Shown one piece after another: positions 8,635-17,299 of a DNA stretch of 64,000 nucleotides (positions are counted from its first letter, which is position 1; the number at the start of each line of letters is the position of its first letter). Origin of the DNA: Atopobium sp. oral taxon 199 str. F0494 (GTDB taxonomy: Bacteria > Actinomycetota > Coriobacteriia > Coriobacteriales > Atopobiaceae). A program made the position numbers and the translations under genes. The DNA lies in the NCBI RefSeq assembly GCF_000411555.1, contig NZ_KE150486.1:868001-932000 (forward strand), written 5' to 3'. Under the pieces are notes generated by a model. It was not told the origin of the DNA. It saw nothing but the letters and a program-made list of their open reading frames with translations, and made no database searches.

Positions 8635-9177
8635 GTGATTCTTGAAACAGAACGGCTTATACTTCGTCCATGGGAATTGACTGATGCAGAATACCTATTC
8701 CAATATGCCAGTCATCCAGCCGTGGGTCCCATTGCAGGATGGAGTCCTCATACCAGTGTCAAAAACAGTCGCGAGATAATCGAAAACATACTCTCTGCAC
8801 CAGAAACGTATGCGGTAGTTTTAAAAGAACTCAGCCATCCGGTCGGGAGCATTGGACTTAAGATTGGATCTGCCAGCAACAAAGGAATCCCTGATACCGA
8901 GGGAGAAATTGGCTATTGGATAGGAGCACCCTTCTGGGGACAAGGGCTCATTCCCGAAGCTTCTCGCAAAATAATGCAACACGGATTTGAAGACTTGGGA
9001 CTCCAACGACTCTGGTGCGGATATTTTGACGGAAATATCAAGTCAAAACGTGTTCAGGAAAAATGTGGTTTTACCTATCATCACACAGCAAATAACGTTT
9101 CATGTGCAATCGAAGGGTTACTGAGAACAGAACATATTACCTGCATAACAAGGCAAGAATGGGAAAGATCGCACTAA
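8635..9177 (+). CDS. GNAT family N-acetyltransferase (RimJ/RimL type)
   Basis: 180 residues with the RimL-like N-terminus (LETERLILRPWELTDAEYL), the acetyl-CoA motif region IGYWIGAPFWGQGLIPEASR (residues ~97-116) and the C-terminal SKRVQEKCGF helix. Such enzymes acetylate N-terminal amines or small molecules; the substrate is not predictable. A GTG start at 8635 is chosen, with AAGGATG seven bases upstream. It stands alone between the secreted-protein island and a small membrane protein gene. Confidence 0.9.
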   Translation: MILETERLILRPWELTDAEYLFQYASHPAVGPIAGWSPHTSVKNSREIIENILSAPETYAVVLKELSHPVGSIGLKIGSASNKGIPDTEGEIGYWIGAPFWGQGLIPEASRKIMQHGFEDLGLQRLWCGYFDGNIKSKRVQEKCGFTYHHTANNVSCAIEGLLRTEHITCITRQEWERSH

Positions 9178-9240
9178 AACCTGACTATATACTCTATAAT
9201 CGAGTCGATAAAAGGTACTGCAAATTAACAGGAGCAGCAC

Positions 9241-9609
9241 ATGACACCAGAAGAAAGAGCAGAGAAATGGTTCTGCGGTGTTCCGGAATCAAAAACGATT
9301 GATCTTGAAAAGAAAGTAGAAATATCCAAGAAAGCATCCTTGCGAATAGCATTGATATTTTTCCTTTTACTGTTCATTGAGTGCGTTGCGCTATTTCAGA
9401 TTAATGATGGAGCGCTGTTTCTCTGGCTGGCGGATACGGTCAGCGGATTTGCAGAAGGCAATCATACCTACAAAGGACTGGCTCTGGTCGGTTCTATCCT
9501 GGTGCTACCTCTTTTGGTTTTTCCGGTCTTAATCGCATTCATATTTGGTAAGAAATGGATCCGCTCTGAAGCACGCAAATACATACAACACCAAGAAAGA
9601 GATAGCTAG
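9241..9609 (+). CDS. Small membrane protein of unknown function
   Basis: 122 residues with a charged N-terminus (EERAEKWFCG), a first hydrophobic helix near residues 37-55 (LRIALIFFLLLFIECVALF) and a second near 82-104, ending in a basic tail. A CAGGAG ribosome binding site precedes the ATG. I recognise no family. It lies 63 bases after the GNAT gene in the same direction and may share its transcript. Confidence 0.6.
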   Translation: MTPEERAEKWFCGVPESKTIDLEKKVEISKKASLRIALIFFLLLFIECVALFQINDGALFLWLADTVSGFAEGNHTYKGLALVGSILVLPLLVFPVLIAFIFGKKWIRSEARKYIQHQERDS

Positions 9610-9680
9610 ACAAGGACTTGCCAAAACTGGGGTGCTTCTCTTACACCATTTTTCGGGACACGACCCATTTGACGGGTTTA

Positions 9681-9779
9681 GTGGTGGTTTTTCCGGAATT
9701 TGAGCGTTTAGTGGTGAATCAAATCACCACTAAACATCCAATTTGGTACCAATTGTCTACGCTACGAGAAAACCACCAC
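9681..9779. repeat. Nested inverted repeats around GTTTAGTGGTGA
   Basis: The outer arms are GTGGTGGTTTT (9681-9691) and AAAACCACCAC (9769-9779). Inside is a perfect 12-bp hairpin, GTTTAGTGGTGA (9706-9717) and TCACCACTAAAC (9724-9735), with a 6-base loop. TTGGTACCAA at 9743-9752 is a perfect palindrome. The word TTTAGTGGTG occurs in direct orientation in both the outer and inner arms, so the structure is built from repeated copies of one motif. Confidence 0.7.
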
Positions 9780-9887
9780 GAAAGCAAAAAACTGCCTGCG
9801 GATTTGCAGACAGCTGTTGATACGCAATTTCAACGATCACGGCAAGTAAAGCGAGAAGACCTTACGAGCACGATTATACCGCCTAGA

Positions 9888-9947
9888 GCTGCCGGAAATG
9901 CGCCAAGTATGGTAACTCGGACACCAACTTGGCGCATTTCTGGCAGC
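9888..9947. repeat. Long inverted repeat, 21-bp arms
   Basis: Arms at 9888-9908 and 9927-9947 are complementary over 21 positions with one mismatch, around an 18-base loop. The core words are AAATGCGCCAAGT and ACTTGGCGCATTT. This is much longer than a normal terminator stem and has no T run. It could be a palindromic repeat element of REP or MITE type, or a structured RNA. Confidence 0.7.
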
Positions 9948-10016
9948 ACTGTTCCAGCGGGTGGCTTTATGTTTCGTGCGTTGCTCGAGCTCAACAGGCT
10001 AAAACCTTGAATAAGC

Positions 10017-10052
10017 TTTGGAGCGGAATTTCTCACTGAAACCCGCTCCAAA
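10017..10052. terminator. Hairpin downstream of ridA
   Basis: TTTGGAGCGG (10017-10026) pairs perfectly with CCGCTCCAAA (10043-10052). It lies 33 bases past the ridA stop codon on the leftward strand. The A/T-ended stem could act as a terminator for ridA, although the leftward tail (GCTTATTC) is only weakly T-rich. Confidence 0.45.
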
Positions 10053-10084
10053 ATCCCCTATTGTTCGGATATAGAAACGCAAAC

Positions 10085-10465
10085 CTAAATACGGGCAACG
10101 GCCTTGATCTCGACTTTAGCGCCCTTTGGAAGAGCAACTACCTGGAATGCTGCGCGTGCAGGATAGGGCTCAGCAAAGAACTCGGCATAGACCTCGTTCA
10201 TGGCGCCAAACTCGTTGATGTCGGAAAGCAAAACCGTAGTCTCAACAACGTCAGCCATGGAAGCACCGGCTGCCTCAAGGATGTTTTGAATGTTGGTAAG
10301 GCTCTGGCGAGTCTGGACCTTAATGTCCTCACCGGCGAACTCACCAGTTGCGGGGTCAACCGGAAGCTGACCGGATACGTTAATGGATCCGTTTGCAGAA
10401 ACGGCTGCAGAATAAGGTCCAACTGCTGCAGGTGCCTTGTCGGTAACGATTGCTTTCTTTGTCAT
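10085..10465 (-). CDS. ridA: RidA family enamine/imine deaminase
   Basis: 126 residues of the RidA/YjgF family. It shows the GPYS..V pocket near residues 16-22, the GQLPVDPATG motif and the catalytic arginine in PYPARAAFQV near residue 105. RidA hydrolyses reactive 2-aminoacrylate and related enamines to keto acids and ammonia. Start at 10465 with AAGGAG upstream. The nearby ygeX product is a PLP lyase whose intermediate is 2-aminoacrylate, so detoxification of that intermediate is the probable reason this gene is here. Confidence 0.93.
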   Translation of the reverse strand: MTKKAIVTDKAPAAVGPYSAAVSANGSINVSGQLPVDPATGEFAGEDIKVQTRQSLTNIQNILEAAGASMADVVETTVLLSDINEFGAMNEVYAEFFAEPYPARAAFQVVALPKGAKVEIKAVARI

Positions 10466-10594
10466 AAAACTCTCCTTCTCTCAGCCCAAACGCGCTTTGC
10501 GTCTAGGCAACGCACAAACTCTACTGTATCCCGTGCGGCGATTCACATTGCTACCTCGGATTGCCGCCTTGGATTGTTATCCTCTGCTCTTGTC

Positions 10595-11035
10595 TCAAGT
10601 ATCAGTCCTAATGAACTCCGCAAGAGCCTTGTTTCTGTAGGTGATATCTTCCCTGACAGTAAATCCCTGCTTTTCCCAGAAGGCATTGCCAACCTCGTTG
10701 CGGTTAAAGACGAGCAGAGCCACTTTATATATACCTTCCTTCTCCAGAGCCTTGAGCGTATGTTCCAATAACTCCGCTGCAATCCCCTACCGCCGGCATG
10801 CTTCGGCAACGGCCATATGATAAATGTAGCCTCTTCGCCCATCATGACCTGCAAGGACAACGCCTTTAAGAACCCCAGTCTCTTCCGCTACAAAAACGGT
10901 GGTCGGATTCCGGAGCAAAAAGCGCTCTATCCCCTCCCGGGAGTCGTCTAGGTTATTGAAGCCCATGTTTTTACAAGACATCCAAAGGTCATATACTGCG
11001 TCATAGTCATCTATGCTCATCGTGCGAATCATCAT
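10595..11035 (-). pseudogene. GNAT acetyltransferase interrupted by an in-frame amber codon
   Basis: Read from 11035, codons 1-82 encode a GNAT start (MIRTMSIDDYDAVYDLW) through the acetyl-CoA motif (YIYHMAVAEACRR). Codon 83 is TAG (10789-10787). The same frame then continues GIAAELLEHTLKALEKEGIY and NEVGNAFWEKQGFT to a TGA at 10595, a normal GNAT C-terminus. The stop replaces the variable residue inside the R/Q-x-x-G-x-A CoA loop, where Q, K or E is usual; each is one base from TAG. So one nonsense change (or a sequencing error) separates this from an intact 146-residue enzyme. It is 15 bases after the hydantoinase gene and probably in its operon. Confidence 0.88.
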
Positions 11036-11050
11036 GCGTCATGCCGCCCT

Positions 11051-12406
11051 TTACCTTTTGACATACGCGCCTGGCTTCGCGCCCGTTGGCTCACCGTCGA
11101 CCACCGCAAGCTCACCGTTGACAAAAACGTATGCCGGACGTCCGTGAATCTCAAAGCCCTCGTATGGCGTATAGTCAACGTTTTGATGCTGGTTCTTCTC
11201 GCTGATGGTCCACACTACGTTTGGATCCCATACCGTCACGTCGGCATCGGAGCTAACACGCAGGACACCCTTGCGCGGATACATGCCAAAGACGCGTGCG
11301 GGTCCCTCACTCATGAGACGGGCAAAGTCTTGAGCGCCCAAGCAGTTCTCAAACGAGGTCATGATAAGCCCAGGCCGATGCTCTACACCGGGACCGCCAT
11401 TGGGAATGCGGGTGAAGTCGCCGATGCCGCGATCTTTTTGACCGTGAAGATTGAAGCTGCAGTGATCGGTAGCAATGGTATCAATCTCGCCGTCACATAC
11501 GGCATGGCGCAGAGCCTCAATATCGTGCGGCTTGCGCAAAGGCGGGCTCATAACGTACTTGGCGCCCTCAAAGTCACTCTCAAGATAGCGCGAATCATCC
11601 AGCAACAGATACTGCGGACAGGTCTCAACGTCCATCTTCACCTTGCCGCGCGCCTTGGCCGCACGAACCGCTTCAAGTCCAAGCGCACTGGACAGATGCA
11701 CGATGTTGATACGGGCATCGGCAAGCTCCGCAAGATAGCACAGACGAGAAATAGCCTCTGCCTCACAGGCCGCCGGACGGCTCATAGGATGACCTTCGGG
11801 GCCGGTAATGCCTGCCGCAAGCATCCGCCGCTGCATCTCGTTGACAAGGGTACCGTTTTCACAATGGACGCACAAAACACCGTCAACATCGCGGATGCGC
11901 TCAAGCACCTCAAGCGTCTGGGCGTCATCCAGGCGCAGATGATCGTAGGCAAAGTAGGTCTTAAATGACATAACGCCGGCATCACGCATAACCTGCATAT
12001 CAACCTTGGCCTGATCGTTCCAATCGGCAATGGCCATGTGGAACGCATAGTTGGCGGTGCAGGTGCCGTCGGCGCGCCGGTGCCACTCATCAAGCGCTTC
12101 GGTCAGCGTCATACCCTTGTCCTGCGTGGCATAGTCCACAATCGTGGTGGTCCCACCGCAGGCAGCGGCGCGCGTCCCCGTCTCAAAGCTGTCCGCTGTC
12201 CAGTCCATACCCGTCCAACACTGCATATGCGTGTGGGCATCGATGAAGCCCGGAAATACGTATTTGCCAGTGACATCAATAACAGTGTCATCTGCGCTCG
12301 CCTCGTACGCACCTCCCACCTGGACGATCTTCTCGCCATCCAGTACCAAGTCTCCACAAAAGACGCCTTCGGGCAACACAAGAAAGCCGTTCTTTATTAC
12401 GTTCAT
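11051..12406 (-). CDS. hydA: Dihydropyrimidinase / D-hydantoinase-type amidohydrolase
   Basis: 451 residues of the cyclic amidohydrolase family. Metal ligands are visible: HTH in DAHTHMQCW (~residue 58), the carboxylated lysine in SFKTYFAYD (~150), histidines in CVHCENG and NIVHLSSALG, and aspartate in IATDHCSFN. It opens hydantoin or dihydropyrimidine rings by hydrolysing a cyclic amide. Its neighbours ygeW, ygeY, ygeX and a carbamate kinase are those of the anaerobic urate/purine-degradation clusters, where this family is thought to open a ureide ring from purine breakdown. Start 12406 overlaps the stop of the MocA-like gene by one base, with GGGAG upstream. Confidence 0.9.
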   Translation of the reverse strand: MNVIKNGFLVLPEGVFCGDLVLDGEKIVQVGGAYEASADDTVIDVTGKYVFPGFIDAHTHMQCWTGMDWTADSFETGTRAAACGGTTTIVDYATQDKGMTLTEALDEWHRRADGTCTANYAFHMAIADWNDQAKVDMQVMRDAGVMSFKTYFAYDHLRLDDAQTLEVLERIRDVDGVLCVHCENGTLVNEMQRRMLAAGITGPEGHPMSRPAACEAEAISRLCYLAELADARINIVHLSSALGLEAVRAAKARGKVKMDVETCPQYLLLDDSRYLESDFEGAKYVMSPPLRKPHDIEALRHAVCDGEIDTIATDHCSFNLHGQKDRGIGDFTRIPNGGPGVEHRPGLIMTSFENCLGAQDFARLMSEGPARVFGMYPRKGVLRVSSDADVTVWDPNVVWTISEKNQHQNVDYTPYEGFEIHGRPAYVFVNGELAVVDGEPTGAKPGAYVKR

Positions 12407-13071
12407 CAGTCAACTCCCAATCTCTCGGTCGTTAAACCGCTTATAGATGCCGATATTCGTATCGCCCGCGCAAGGCGCTCGAGCTCCAGAGGAGTATCAA
12501 CGTCCATGAGCTCTTCAGCGCACGCCGCCTCAACAAGCACGGCTGACGCCTTATACTCCGGATGTTCTGCAAACACGCCCGAGCCTCCCGCATTTCCTGC
12601 GACCTTGCGCAAGGCATCGAACAAGACAGCGGGAAATACCACGGGGCTTCCTGGTGTCTTGTGCCATGCCAGACGCGAAACCATATCCGGGCGCGCCTCA
12701 AAGCTGGCGAGAAGTGCCTTCAGACTTGCAGTGCTCACAAGCGGCTGGTCGCCCTGAAGAAACACCGCTCCCGACCACGGTTTTCCAGCTGCCGCATCAA
12801 CGTCTGCCTCCTGCATCCCGCGACGGACAGTATCGCTTTGCAACATACCGTCATGTGTAGCAACACGCACGCGCAGCTGCCGGCAGAGCGCGATTACCGG
12901 TGCGTGAAACGCGTCGTCAACGGTAACTACAATAGGCTCCAAACCCGCAGCCAAAGCCGTTTCAATGACGTGCCGGATAAGGGGTTTACCGTCCAGCTCT
13001 GCCATAAGCTTGTTCGAGCCAAAGCGCCGAGACGCACCGGAGGCCATGACTATGCACCCGATACGTGTCAC
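12406..13071 (-). CDS. MocA/YgfJ-like nucleotidyltransferase
   Basis: About 221 residues with the nucleotide-binding signature near the start (MASGASRRFGSNKLMAEL), GDQP at the metal site and the MDVDTPLEL tail. This is the MobA-like NTP-transferase family. MocA attaches CMP to molybdopterin for xanthine-oxidase-type enzymes, and YgfJ is the version in purine-degradation clusters. I choose GTG 13071 (MTRIGCIV) because AAAGGAGG lies seven bases upstream; the ATG at 13089 overlaps that site. It supports the idea that a molybdenum hydroxylase belongs to this gene set. Whether it makes the CMP or another form of the cofactor cannot be told. Confidence 0.85.
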   Translation of the reverse strand: MTRIGCIVMASGASRRFGSNKLMAELDGKPLIRHVIETALAAGLEPIVVTVDDAFHAPVIALCRQLRVRVATHDGMLQSDTVRRGMQEADVDAAAGKPWSGAVFLQGDQPLVSTASLKALLASFEARPDMVSRLAWHKTPGSPVVFPAVLFDALRKVAGNAGGSGVFAEHPEYKASAVLVEAACAEELMDVDTPLELERLARAIRISASISGLTTERLGVD

Positions 13072-13189
13072 AGTATGACCTCCTTTCATTCCTATGAGGC
13101 GCAAAGAGACGTCAGCTATAAGACAAATCGCTCCGTGCCATTAAAACCTTCACGCAAAAATTAACGCAAGCTAACTCCTATGCTACCCG

Positions 13190-14131
13190 TTATCCGCGGA
13201 CCACGGTGCCGGTCTTGCCGGCAATGCCGTCAGCGGCTTTATCAAGCAGCGTAATAAGAGATGTACGACCCTCGCCGGACTGCGCGAACTGTAAAGCCGC
13301 CTCAACTTTTGGCAACATGGAACCGGGAGCAAATTCCCCCGCCTCAATGTAGGCCTTGGCAGTCTCTGCGGTAAGCTCGGAAAGATCCTCCTGCTTGGGC
13401 GTGCCAAAGTGGATAGCGACCTTCTCAACGGCCGTCAGGATAATCAGAGCATCGGCGTTCATCTGCTCGGCAAGGCGCGCGGCAGCAAAGTCCTTGTCGA
13501 TAACGGCAGCAGCGCCTTTAAGGTGATTGCCCTCGGTCTTAAAGACGGGGATGCCACCGCCCCCACACGCGATGACAACGTTGCCGGTCTCAATGAGGGA
13601 ACGAATGGTATCCAGTTCAACGATTGAAACAGGTTGAGGCGACGCTACTACGCGACGGTATCCGCGCCCCGCGTCTTCGACGACGTCATAGCCACGCTCA
13701 GCGACCATCTTGTCGGCCTCTTCCTTGGTCATGAACGATCCGATAGGTTTGGTGGGATTCTTAAACGCCGGGTCATTGCCATCGACCTCAACCTGAGTCA
13801 GTACGGTAGCAGCGCTCTTATTGATACCGCGGTTAAGCATCTCTTCACGAAGGGCGTTCTGGAGGTCGTAGCCAATATAGCCCTGGCTCATGGCAACGCA
13901 CACGGAAAGTGGACACGGAATGTACTTCTCGGGATCAAAACGCGTCAGCTGCGTCATGGCCTCCTGGATCATGCCGACCTGAGGACCGTTGCCATGAGCA
14001 ATGACGACCTCATTGCCCTGTTCAATCAAGTCAACGATTGCCTTAGCCGTATGCTTCACCGCGATCATCTGCTCGGGCAGATTTTTGCCCAGAGCATTGC
14101 CGCCCAGAGCAATCACAATACGCTTTCCCAT
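13190..14131 (-). CDS. arcC: Carbamate kinase
   Basis: 313 residues of the amino acid kinase fold: ALGGNALG near the start, HGNGPQVG near residue 51, CGGGGIPV near 210 and the DKDFAAARLA segment. It converts carbamoyl phosphate and ADP to ATP, CO2 and ammonia. An upstream in-frame extension to 14296 lies across the terminator and is not real; ATG 14131 has GGAGGGG in front. In this cluster it would recover ATP from the carbamoyl phosphate released by YgeW. It is separated from ygeW by a strong terminator, so it may have its own promoter within about 100 bases. Confidence 0.95.
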   Translation of the reverse strand: MGKRIVIALGGNALGKNLPEQMIAVKHTAKAIVDLIEQGNEVVIAHGNGPQVGMIQEAMTQLTRFDPEKYIPCPLSVCVAMSQGYIGYDLQNALREEMLNRGINKSAATVLTQVEVDGNDPAFKNPTKPIGSFMTKEEADKMVAERGYDVVEDAGRGYRRVVASPQPVSIVELDTIRSLIETGNVVIACGGGGIPVFKTEGNHLKGAAAVIDKDFAAARLAEQMNADALIILTAVEKVAIHFGTPKQEDLSELTAETAKAYIEAGEFAPGSMLPKVEAALQFAQSGEGRTSLITLLDKAADGIAGKTGTVVRG

Positions 14132-14233
14132 AGTCCCCTCCAAAAGGTACCTGTCCATCTGTATGCAGCTGACGCTGCAGAACCCTGTCGGTTTGTGGCG
14201 AGAAACGACTCGGGAGGACGCTCTTCTCGCCCG

Positions 14234-14284
14234 GTAAAAACAAAAGGGACCTGTTCTGAAGCCAGAGGTCTCAACACAGGTCCC
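14234..14284 (-). terminator. Rho-independent terminator after ygeW
   Basis: On the leftward strand a perfect 9-bp stem, GGGACCTGT (14284-14276) and ACAGGTCCC (14254-14246), is followed by TTTTGTTTTT. It begins 16 bases after the ygeW stop. A clear intrinsic terminator separating ygeW from arcC. Confidence 0.88.
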
Positions 14285-14299
14285 TGAAAGTTTCAAACT

Positions 14300-15502
14300 T
14301 TACGCCTGGAACCAGCGAGGGGTATTGCCCTGCTCAAGTGCTTTAAGTGTAGCAATGGGATCCTTTGCCTTCTGCAAGAAAATCATTGCGGCAATAGCGT
14401 ATGGCTTGTAAGAAGCCTCTTTATAAAGACCATCGCGGTGGTAATCAAAGACCTCATTTTCCACTTCGCCGTGCTCACAAGAAACACCGTTGATGTCTGC
14501 AGGCAGCGGGTGCATATAGATGGTATCCATACCATGAGCCGTCTTTGCCATAAGATCGGCCGTGCAGCACCAATCCTTGTGAGTGGCATTTTCAGCGAGA
14601 AGCTCCTTCTCCAGAGCATCAATACCCGCGTCATCGCCGGCGGCGTAGAGATTGGTACGCTTCTCCATGGCGGCATACGGAGCCCAGCTCTTAGGAATGA
14701 CAATGTCAGCGCCCTCAAAGGCCTCTGCCATGTTGTACGTCTTTGTAAAGGTTGCCCCGGACTCGGCAGCAAACTTACCGGCCACATCCACAAGCTCTGG
14801 CATGAGGTCGTAACCCTCGGGGTGTGCCAAGGTAACGTCCATACCAAAGCGAGGAAGAAGGGTGATGAGAGACTGCGGGCAAGAGAGCGGCTTGCCGTAG
14901 GAAGGCGAATATGCCCACGTAACGGCAACTTTCTTACCACGAAGATTCTCAAGGCCGCCAAACTCGTTGATGAGGTAGAGGATATCAGCCGTGGACTGAG
15001 TGGGGTGGTCCATATCGGACTGAAGGGATACCAGCGTTGGACGGTGATCCAAAACGCCATCTTCAAAAGCCTGCTTGACGGAGGCAGATACCTCGCGCAT
15101 ATAGGCGTCGCCCTTGCCGATGAACTTATCGTCACGGATGCCAATAACATCGGCCATGAAGGAAATCATCGTCGCAGTCTCGCGGACGGTCTCACCGTGA
15201 GCAATCTGAGACTTGCCCTCATCCAAATCCATCAGCTGGAGACCAAGAAGGTTAGAGCCCGACGCATAGGAAAAACGTGTGCGGGTTGAATTGTCGCGGA
15301 AGAGCGAAACGGCAAGACCGGACTCAAAGAGGCGGGTGGAAATATTGCGCTCGCGAAGATTGCGCAGTGCATCGGCAACTGCATAGAGTGCCCTCAGCTC
15401 ATCGGTTGACTTCTCCCACGTCAAAAGGAAGTCCTCGTTGTACATCTTGGAAAAGTCAAGCTTTGCAAGCTCATCAAGATACGGCTGGATGGTGTCGGCC
15501 AT
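14300..15502 (-). CDS. ygeW: YgeW, knotted carbamoyltransferase-like protein
   Basis: 400 residues of the aspartate/ornithine carbamoyltransferase superfamily. It shows the phosphate-binding loop DNSTRTRFS (~residue 72), DHPTQS (~170), a long insertion typical of YgeW, and HPLPADI near the C-terminus. ATG 15502 has GAGAGG upstream; a short in-frame extension is discarded. In anaerobic purine-catabolic clusters YgeW is proposed to transfer a carbamoyl group from a ureide to phosphate, giving 2,3-diaminopropionate and carbamoyl phosphate for carbamate kinase. It is not a standard arginine-pathway enzyme, since no arcA or argF context exists here. Followed by a strong terminator. Confidence 0.93.
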   Translation of the reverse strand: MADTIQPYLDELAKLDFSKMYNEDFLLTWEKSTDELRALYAVADALRNLRERNISTRLFESGLAVSLFRDNSTRTRFSYASGSNLLGLQLMDLDEGKSQIAHGETVRETATMISFMADVIGIRDDKFIGKGDAYMREVSASVKQAFEDGVLDHRPTLVSLQSDMDHPTQSTADILYLINEFGGLENLRGKKVAVTWAYSPSYGKPLSCPQSLITLLPRFGMDVTLAHPEGYDLMPELVDVAGKFAAESGATFTKTYNMAEAFEGADIVIPKSWAPYAAMEKRTNLYAAGDDAGIDALEKELLAENATHKDWCCTADLMAKTAHGMDTIYMHPLPADINGVSCEHGEVENEVFDYHRDGLYKEASYKPYAIAAMIFLQKAKDPIATLKALEQGNTPRWFQA

Positions 15503-15549
15503 AGTCAATCCTCTCGTTGAAATTACCAGTCCCATAAGGGACGTCTACC

Positions 15550-15599
15550 TGAACAAACGGCGAGAAGTACGTGCTTTGAAATCCGAGTCCTTCTCGCCG
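15550..15599 (-). terminator. Hairpin between ygeY and ygeW (CTTCTCG-containing arms)
   Basis: CGGCGAGAAG (15558-15567) pairs perfectly with CTTCTCGCCG (15590-15599). On the leftward strand a short TTTGTTCA follows. It lies in the ygeY-ygeW spacer and could be an attenuating terminator or an RNA-processing hairpin. Its arms contain the heptamer CTTCTCG that is over-used throughout the window. Confidence 0.6.
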
Positions 15600-15608
15600 G
15601 AAAACTCT

Positions 15609-15658
15609 ACATCGGGCGGCCCCTATATATGTGAGGAGTGGGTCGGAGCCGCCGATGT
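15609..15658 (-). repeat. Second inverted repeat in the ygeY-ygeW spacer
   Basis: ACATCGGGCGGC (15609-15620) pairs with GCCGCCGATGT (15648-15658) with one bulge. It begins 16 bases after the ygeY stop and directly precedes the hairpin at 15558-15599 on the leftward transcript. Two consecutive stems suggest a regulatory or stabilising role in the mRNA; there is no T tail. Confidence 0.5.
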
Positions 15659-15673
15659 GTATGAGGGGGTAGC

Positions 15674-17056
15674 TTACTTGATATCGTTGTCGGTCAAACT
15701 GGCGCGGAACTCAGTGGCATCGCCGGTAACGGCAGAACCATCGTAGAGATTCAGAGCTGCAACATAGAGAGCCGCGCAGGTAGGAAGATCCTGCTTGAAC
15801 GTAATCTCGTTGGGAGCGTGTGCCTGAGACTCAGCGCCCGGTCCAAAGCCAACACACGGAATGCCATAGCGACCCTGGATGGAAACGCAGTTTGTGGAGA
15901 ACGTCCACTTGTCGCACAGAGGACGACCGGTGCGGGTTGCCATGGACTTCTCGCAACCAATACGCTCATCACCAAAGAGTGCCTTGTGCGCGTCAACAAG
16001 TGCTTTGACGTGTGGCGCAGACTCTTTGTTAATCCACGTTGGGAAGTATGCCTCTGTCTCATAGACCTCGCCGGTCCAAGAAGGACGGTCATACATGTAC
16101 ATAGAGACCTTGACGTCGTCGCCATACTTCTTAACGGAAGGAAGCTCCTCAATCTCCTTGAGGCAGCTCTTGTAGGTCTCACCAGCAGTCATGCGGCGAT
16201 CAATGGAGATGGCGCAGGAGTCTGCAACGGCGCAGCGAGAAGGGCTGGTGAAGTAGATCTGGGAAACGGTGCAGGTGCCGCGACCGAGGAAACGAGCATC
16301 CTCGTAGTGATCTGGGTTGTACTTAGGATCAAGCATCTTTGCAAGACCGCGAATGGCAGTGGATTCCTCGGCACCGTTGTTGTTAAGTGCACGAACGTCG
16401 TTAATGATGTCGGCCATCTTGTAGATGGCATTGTCACCACGCTCAGGTGCAGAACCGTGGCAAGAAATACCCTTAACGTCAACGCGGATCTCCATGCGGC
16501 CACGATGACCACGATAAATACCACCGTCGGTGGGCTCGGTTGAAATAACAAACTCAGGCTTAATCTTGTCGACATTGTAGATGTACTGCCAGCACATGCC
16601 GTCGCAGTCCTCTTCCTGGACGGTGCCGACAACCATAACCTTATAGCCCTCAGGAATGAGGTTCATATCCTTCATGATTTTTGCAGCGTACACTCCTGCG
16701 CACACGCCACCCTCTTGGTCAGAGCCACCGCGGCCACCAATGAGCTGATCGTCCTCAAAGCCCTCATAGGGATCGAAGTTCCAGTTGTCACGATTGCCAA
16801 TACCAACCGTGTCAATATGGCCATCGATGCAGATGATTTTGTCGCCCTCGCCCATAAAGCCCATAACGTTGCCAAGGCCATCAACCTTGACCTCGTCAAA
16901 GCCGAGCTTCTCCATCTCCGCCTTAATGCAGGCAACAACTTCGCCTTCTTCGCAGGATTCGCTTGGATGAGAAATCATAGCGCGCAAAAAGGCCGTCATA
17001 TCCTTGGAGTAATCGTTTGCTGCCGCCTTGATTGCACCGTAATCCAACTCTTTCAT
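15674..17056 (-). CDS. ygeY: YgeY family M20 metallohydrolase
   Basis: 460 residues of the M20 zinc peptidase/deacylase family. Metal ligands are visible in GHIDTV (~residue 73) and in [11 protein letters not shown] (~108), with the general-base glutamate pair in VQEEDCDG (~148). ATG 17056 is chosen for AAGGAGG six bases upstream; the 29-residue extension upstream lacks this. YgeY is part of anaerobic urate/allantoin-type clusters, where a ureide amide bond would be cleaved; the exact substrate is unknown. Co-directional with ygeX upstream and ygeW downstream. Confidence 0.93.
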   Translation of the reverse strand: MKELDYGAIKAAANDYSKDMTAFLRAMISHPSESCEEGEVVACIKAEMEKLGFDEVKVDGLGNVMGFMGEGDKIICIDGHIDTVGIGNRDNWNFDPYEGFEDDQLIGGRGGSDQEGGVCAGVYAAKIMKDMNLIPEGYKVMVVGTVQEEDCDGMCWQYIYNVDKIKPEFVISTEPTDGGIYRGHRGRMEIRVDVKGISCHGSAPERGDNAIYKMADIINDVRALNNNGAEESTAIRGLAKMLDPKYNPDHYEDARFLGRGTCTVSQIYFTSPSRCAVADSCAISIDRRMTAGETYKSCLKEIEELPSVKKYGDDVKVSMYMYDRPSWTGEVYETEAYFPTWINKESAPHVKALVDAHKALFGDERIGCEKSMATRTGRPLCDKWTFSTNCVSIQGRYGIPCVGFGPGAESQAHAPNEITFKQDLPTCAALYVAALNLYDGSAVTGDATEFRASLTDNDIK

Positions 17057-17143
17057 CAGATCCTCCTTATCGTTGGAGTGAAGCCGGAAATATTCACTCG
17101 CCTCAATACCCACATCAGTTTCAAAATCGAACCTGTCAGACAA

Positions 17144-17299
17144 ACTCAGTCAAACCTTTTTTCTGATTACCAAACTTTTTGTTTGATACTCCTATTAAAC
17201 CACTCGCAGCAGACATTGCAAGAGTTGCCGTCGATCTTTTTATTTTCTCGGCAAACGGGTCTTTTTTAAGCGGCAAGTGGAACAGGATTTTGACAAAGG
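17144..17299. other. ygeX-ygeY spacer
   Basis: An A/T-rich spacer of about 155 bases after the ygeX stop. It includes TTGCAA and TTAATA separated by 17 bases on the leftward strand, a possible promoter for ygeY, and a weak GTTGCCG...CGGCAA stem around 17223-17256. No gene. Confidence 0.35.

Larger units (their letters stand above)
9610..10084. other. Non-coding block of about 475 bp packed with inverted repeats
   Basis: No convincing gene is present. At least five stem-forming repeats are stacked here: a nested pair at 9681-9779 and 9706-9735, a palindrome at 9743-9752, a hairpin at 9792-9813, a 21-bp stem at 9888-9947 and a 10-bp stem at 10017-10052. None has the T tail of an ordinary terminator. 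The block separates rightward and leftward genes that converge on it, so a transcription-insulating or mobile-repeat origin is possible. Confidence 0.6.

Noticed and set aside
9888-9947. Ordinary rho-independent terminator
   Set aside because: The stem is 21 bp with an 18-base loop and there is no run of T on either side.
10466-10594. A further gene between ridA and the broken GNAT gene
   Set aside because: The stretch is only about 130 bases, has no start with a ribosome binding site, and reads as spacer.
14132-14296. N-terminal extension of carbamate kinase up to 14296
   Set aside because: It runs across the ygeW terminator hairpin, has no ribosome binding site and no conserved residues; ATG 14131 has GGAGGGG.
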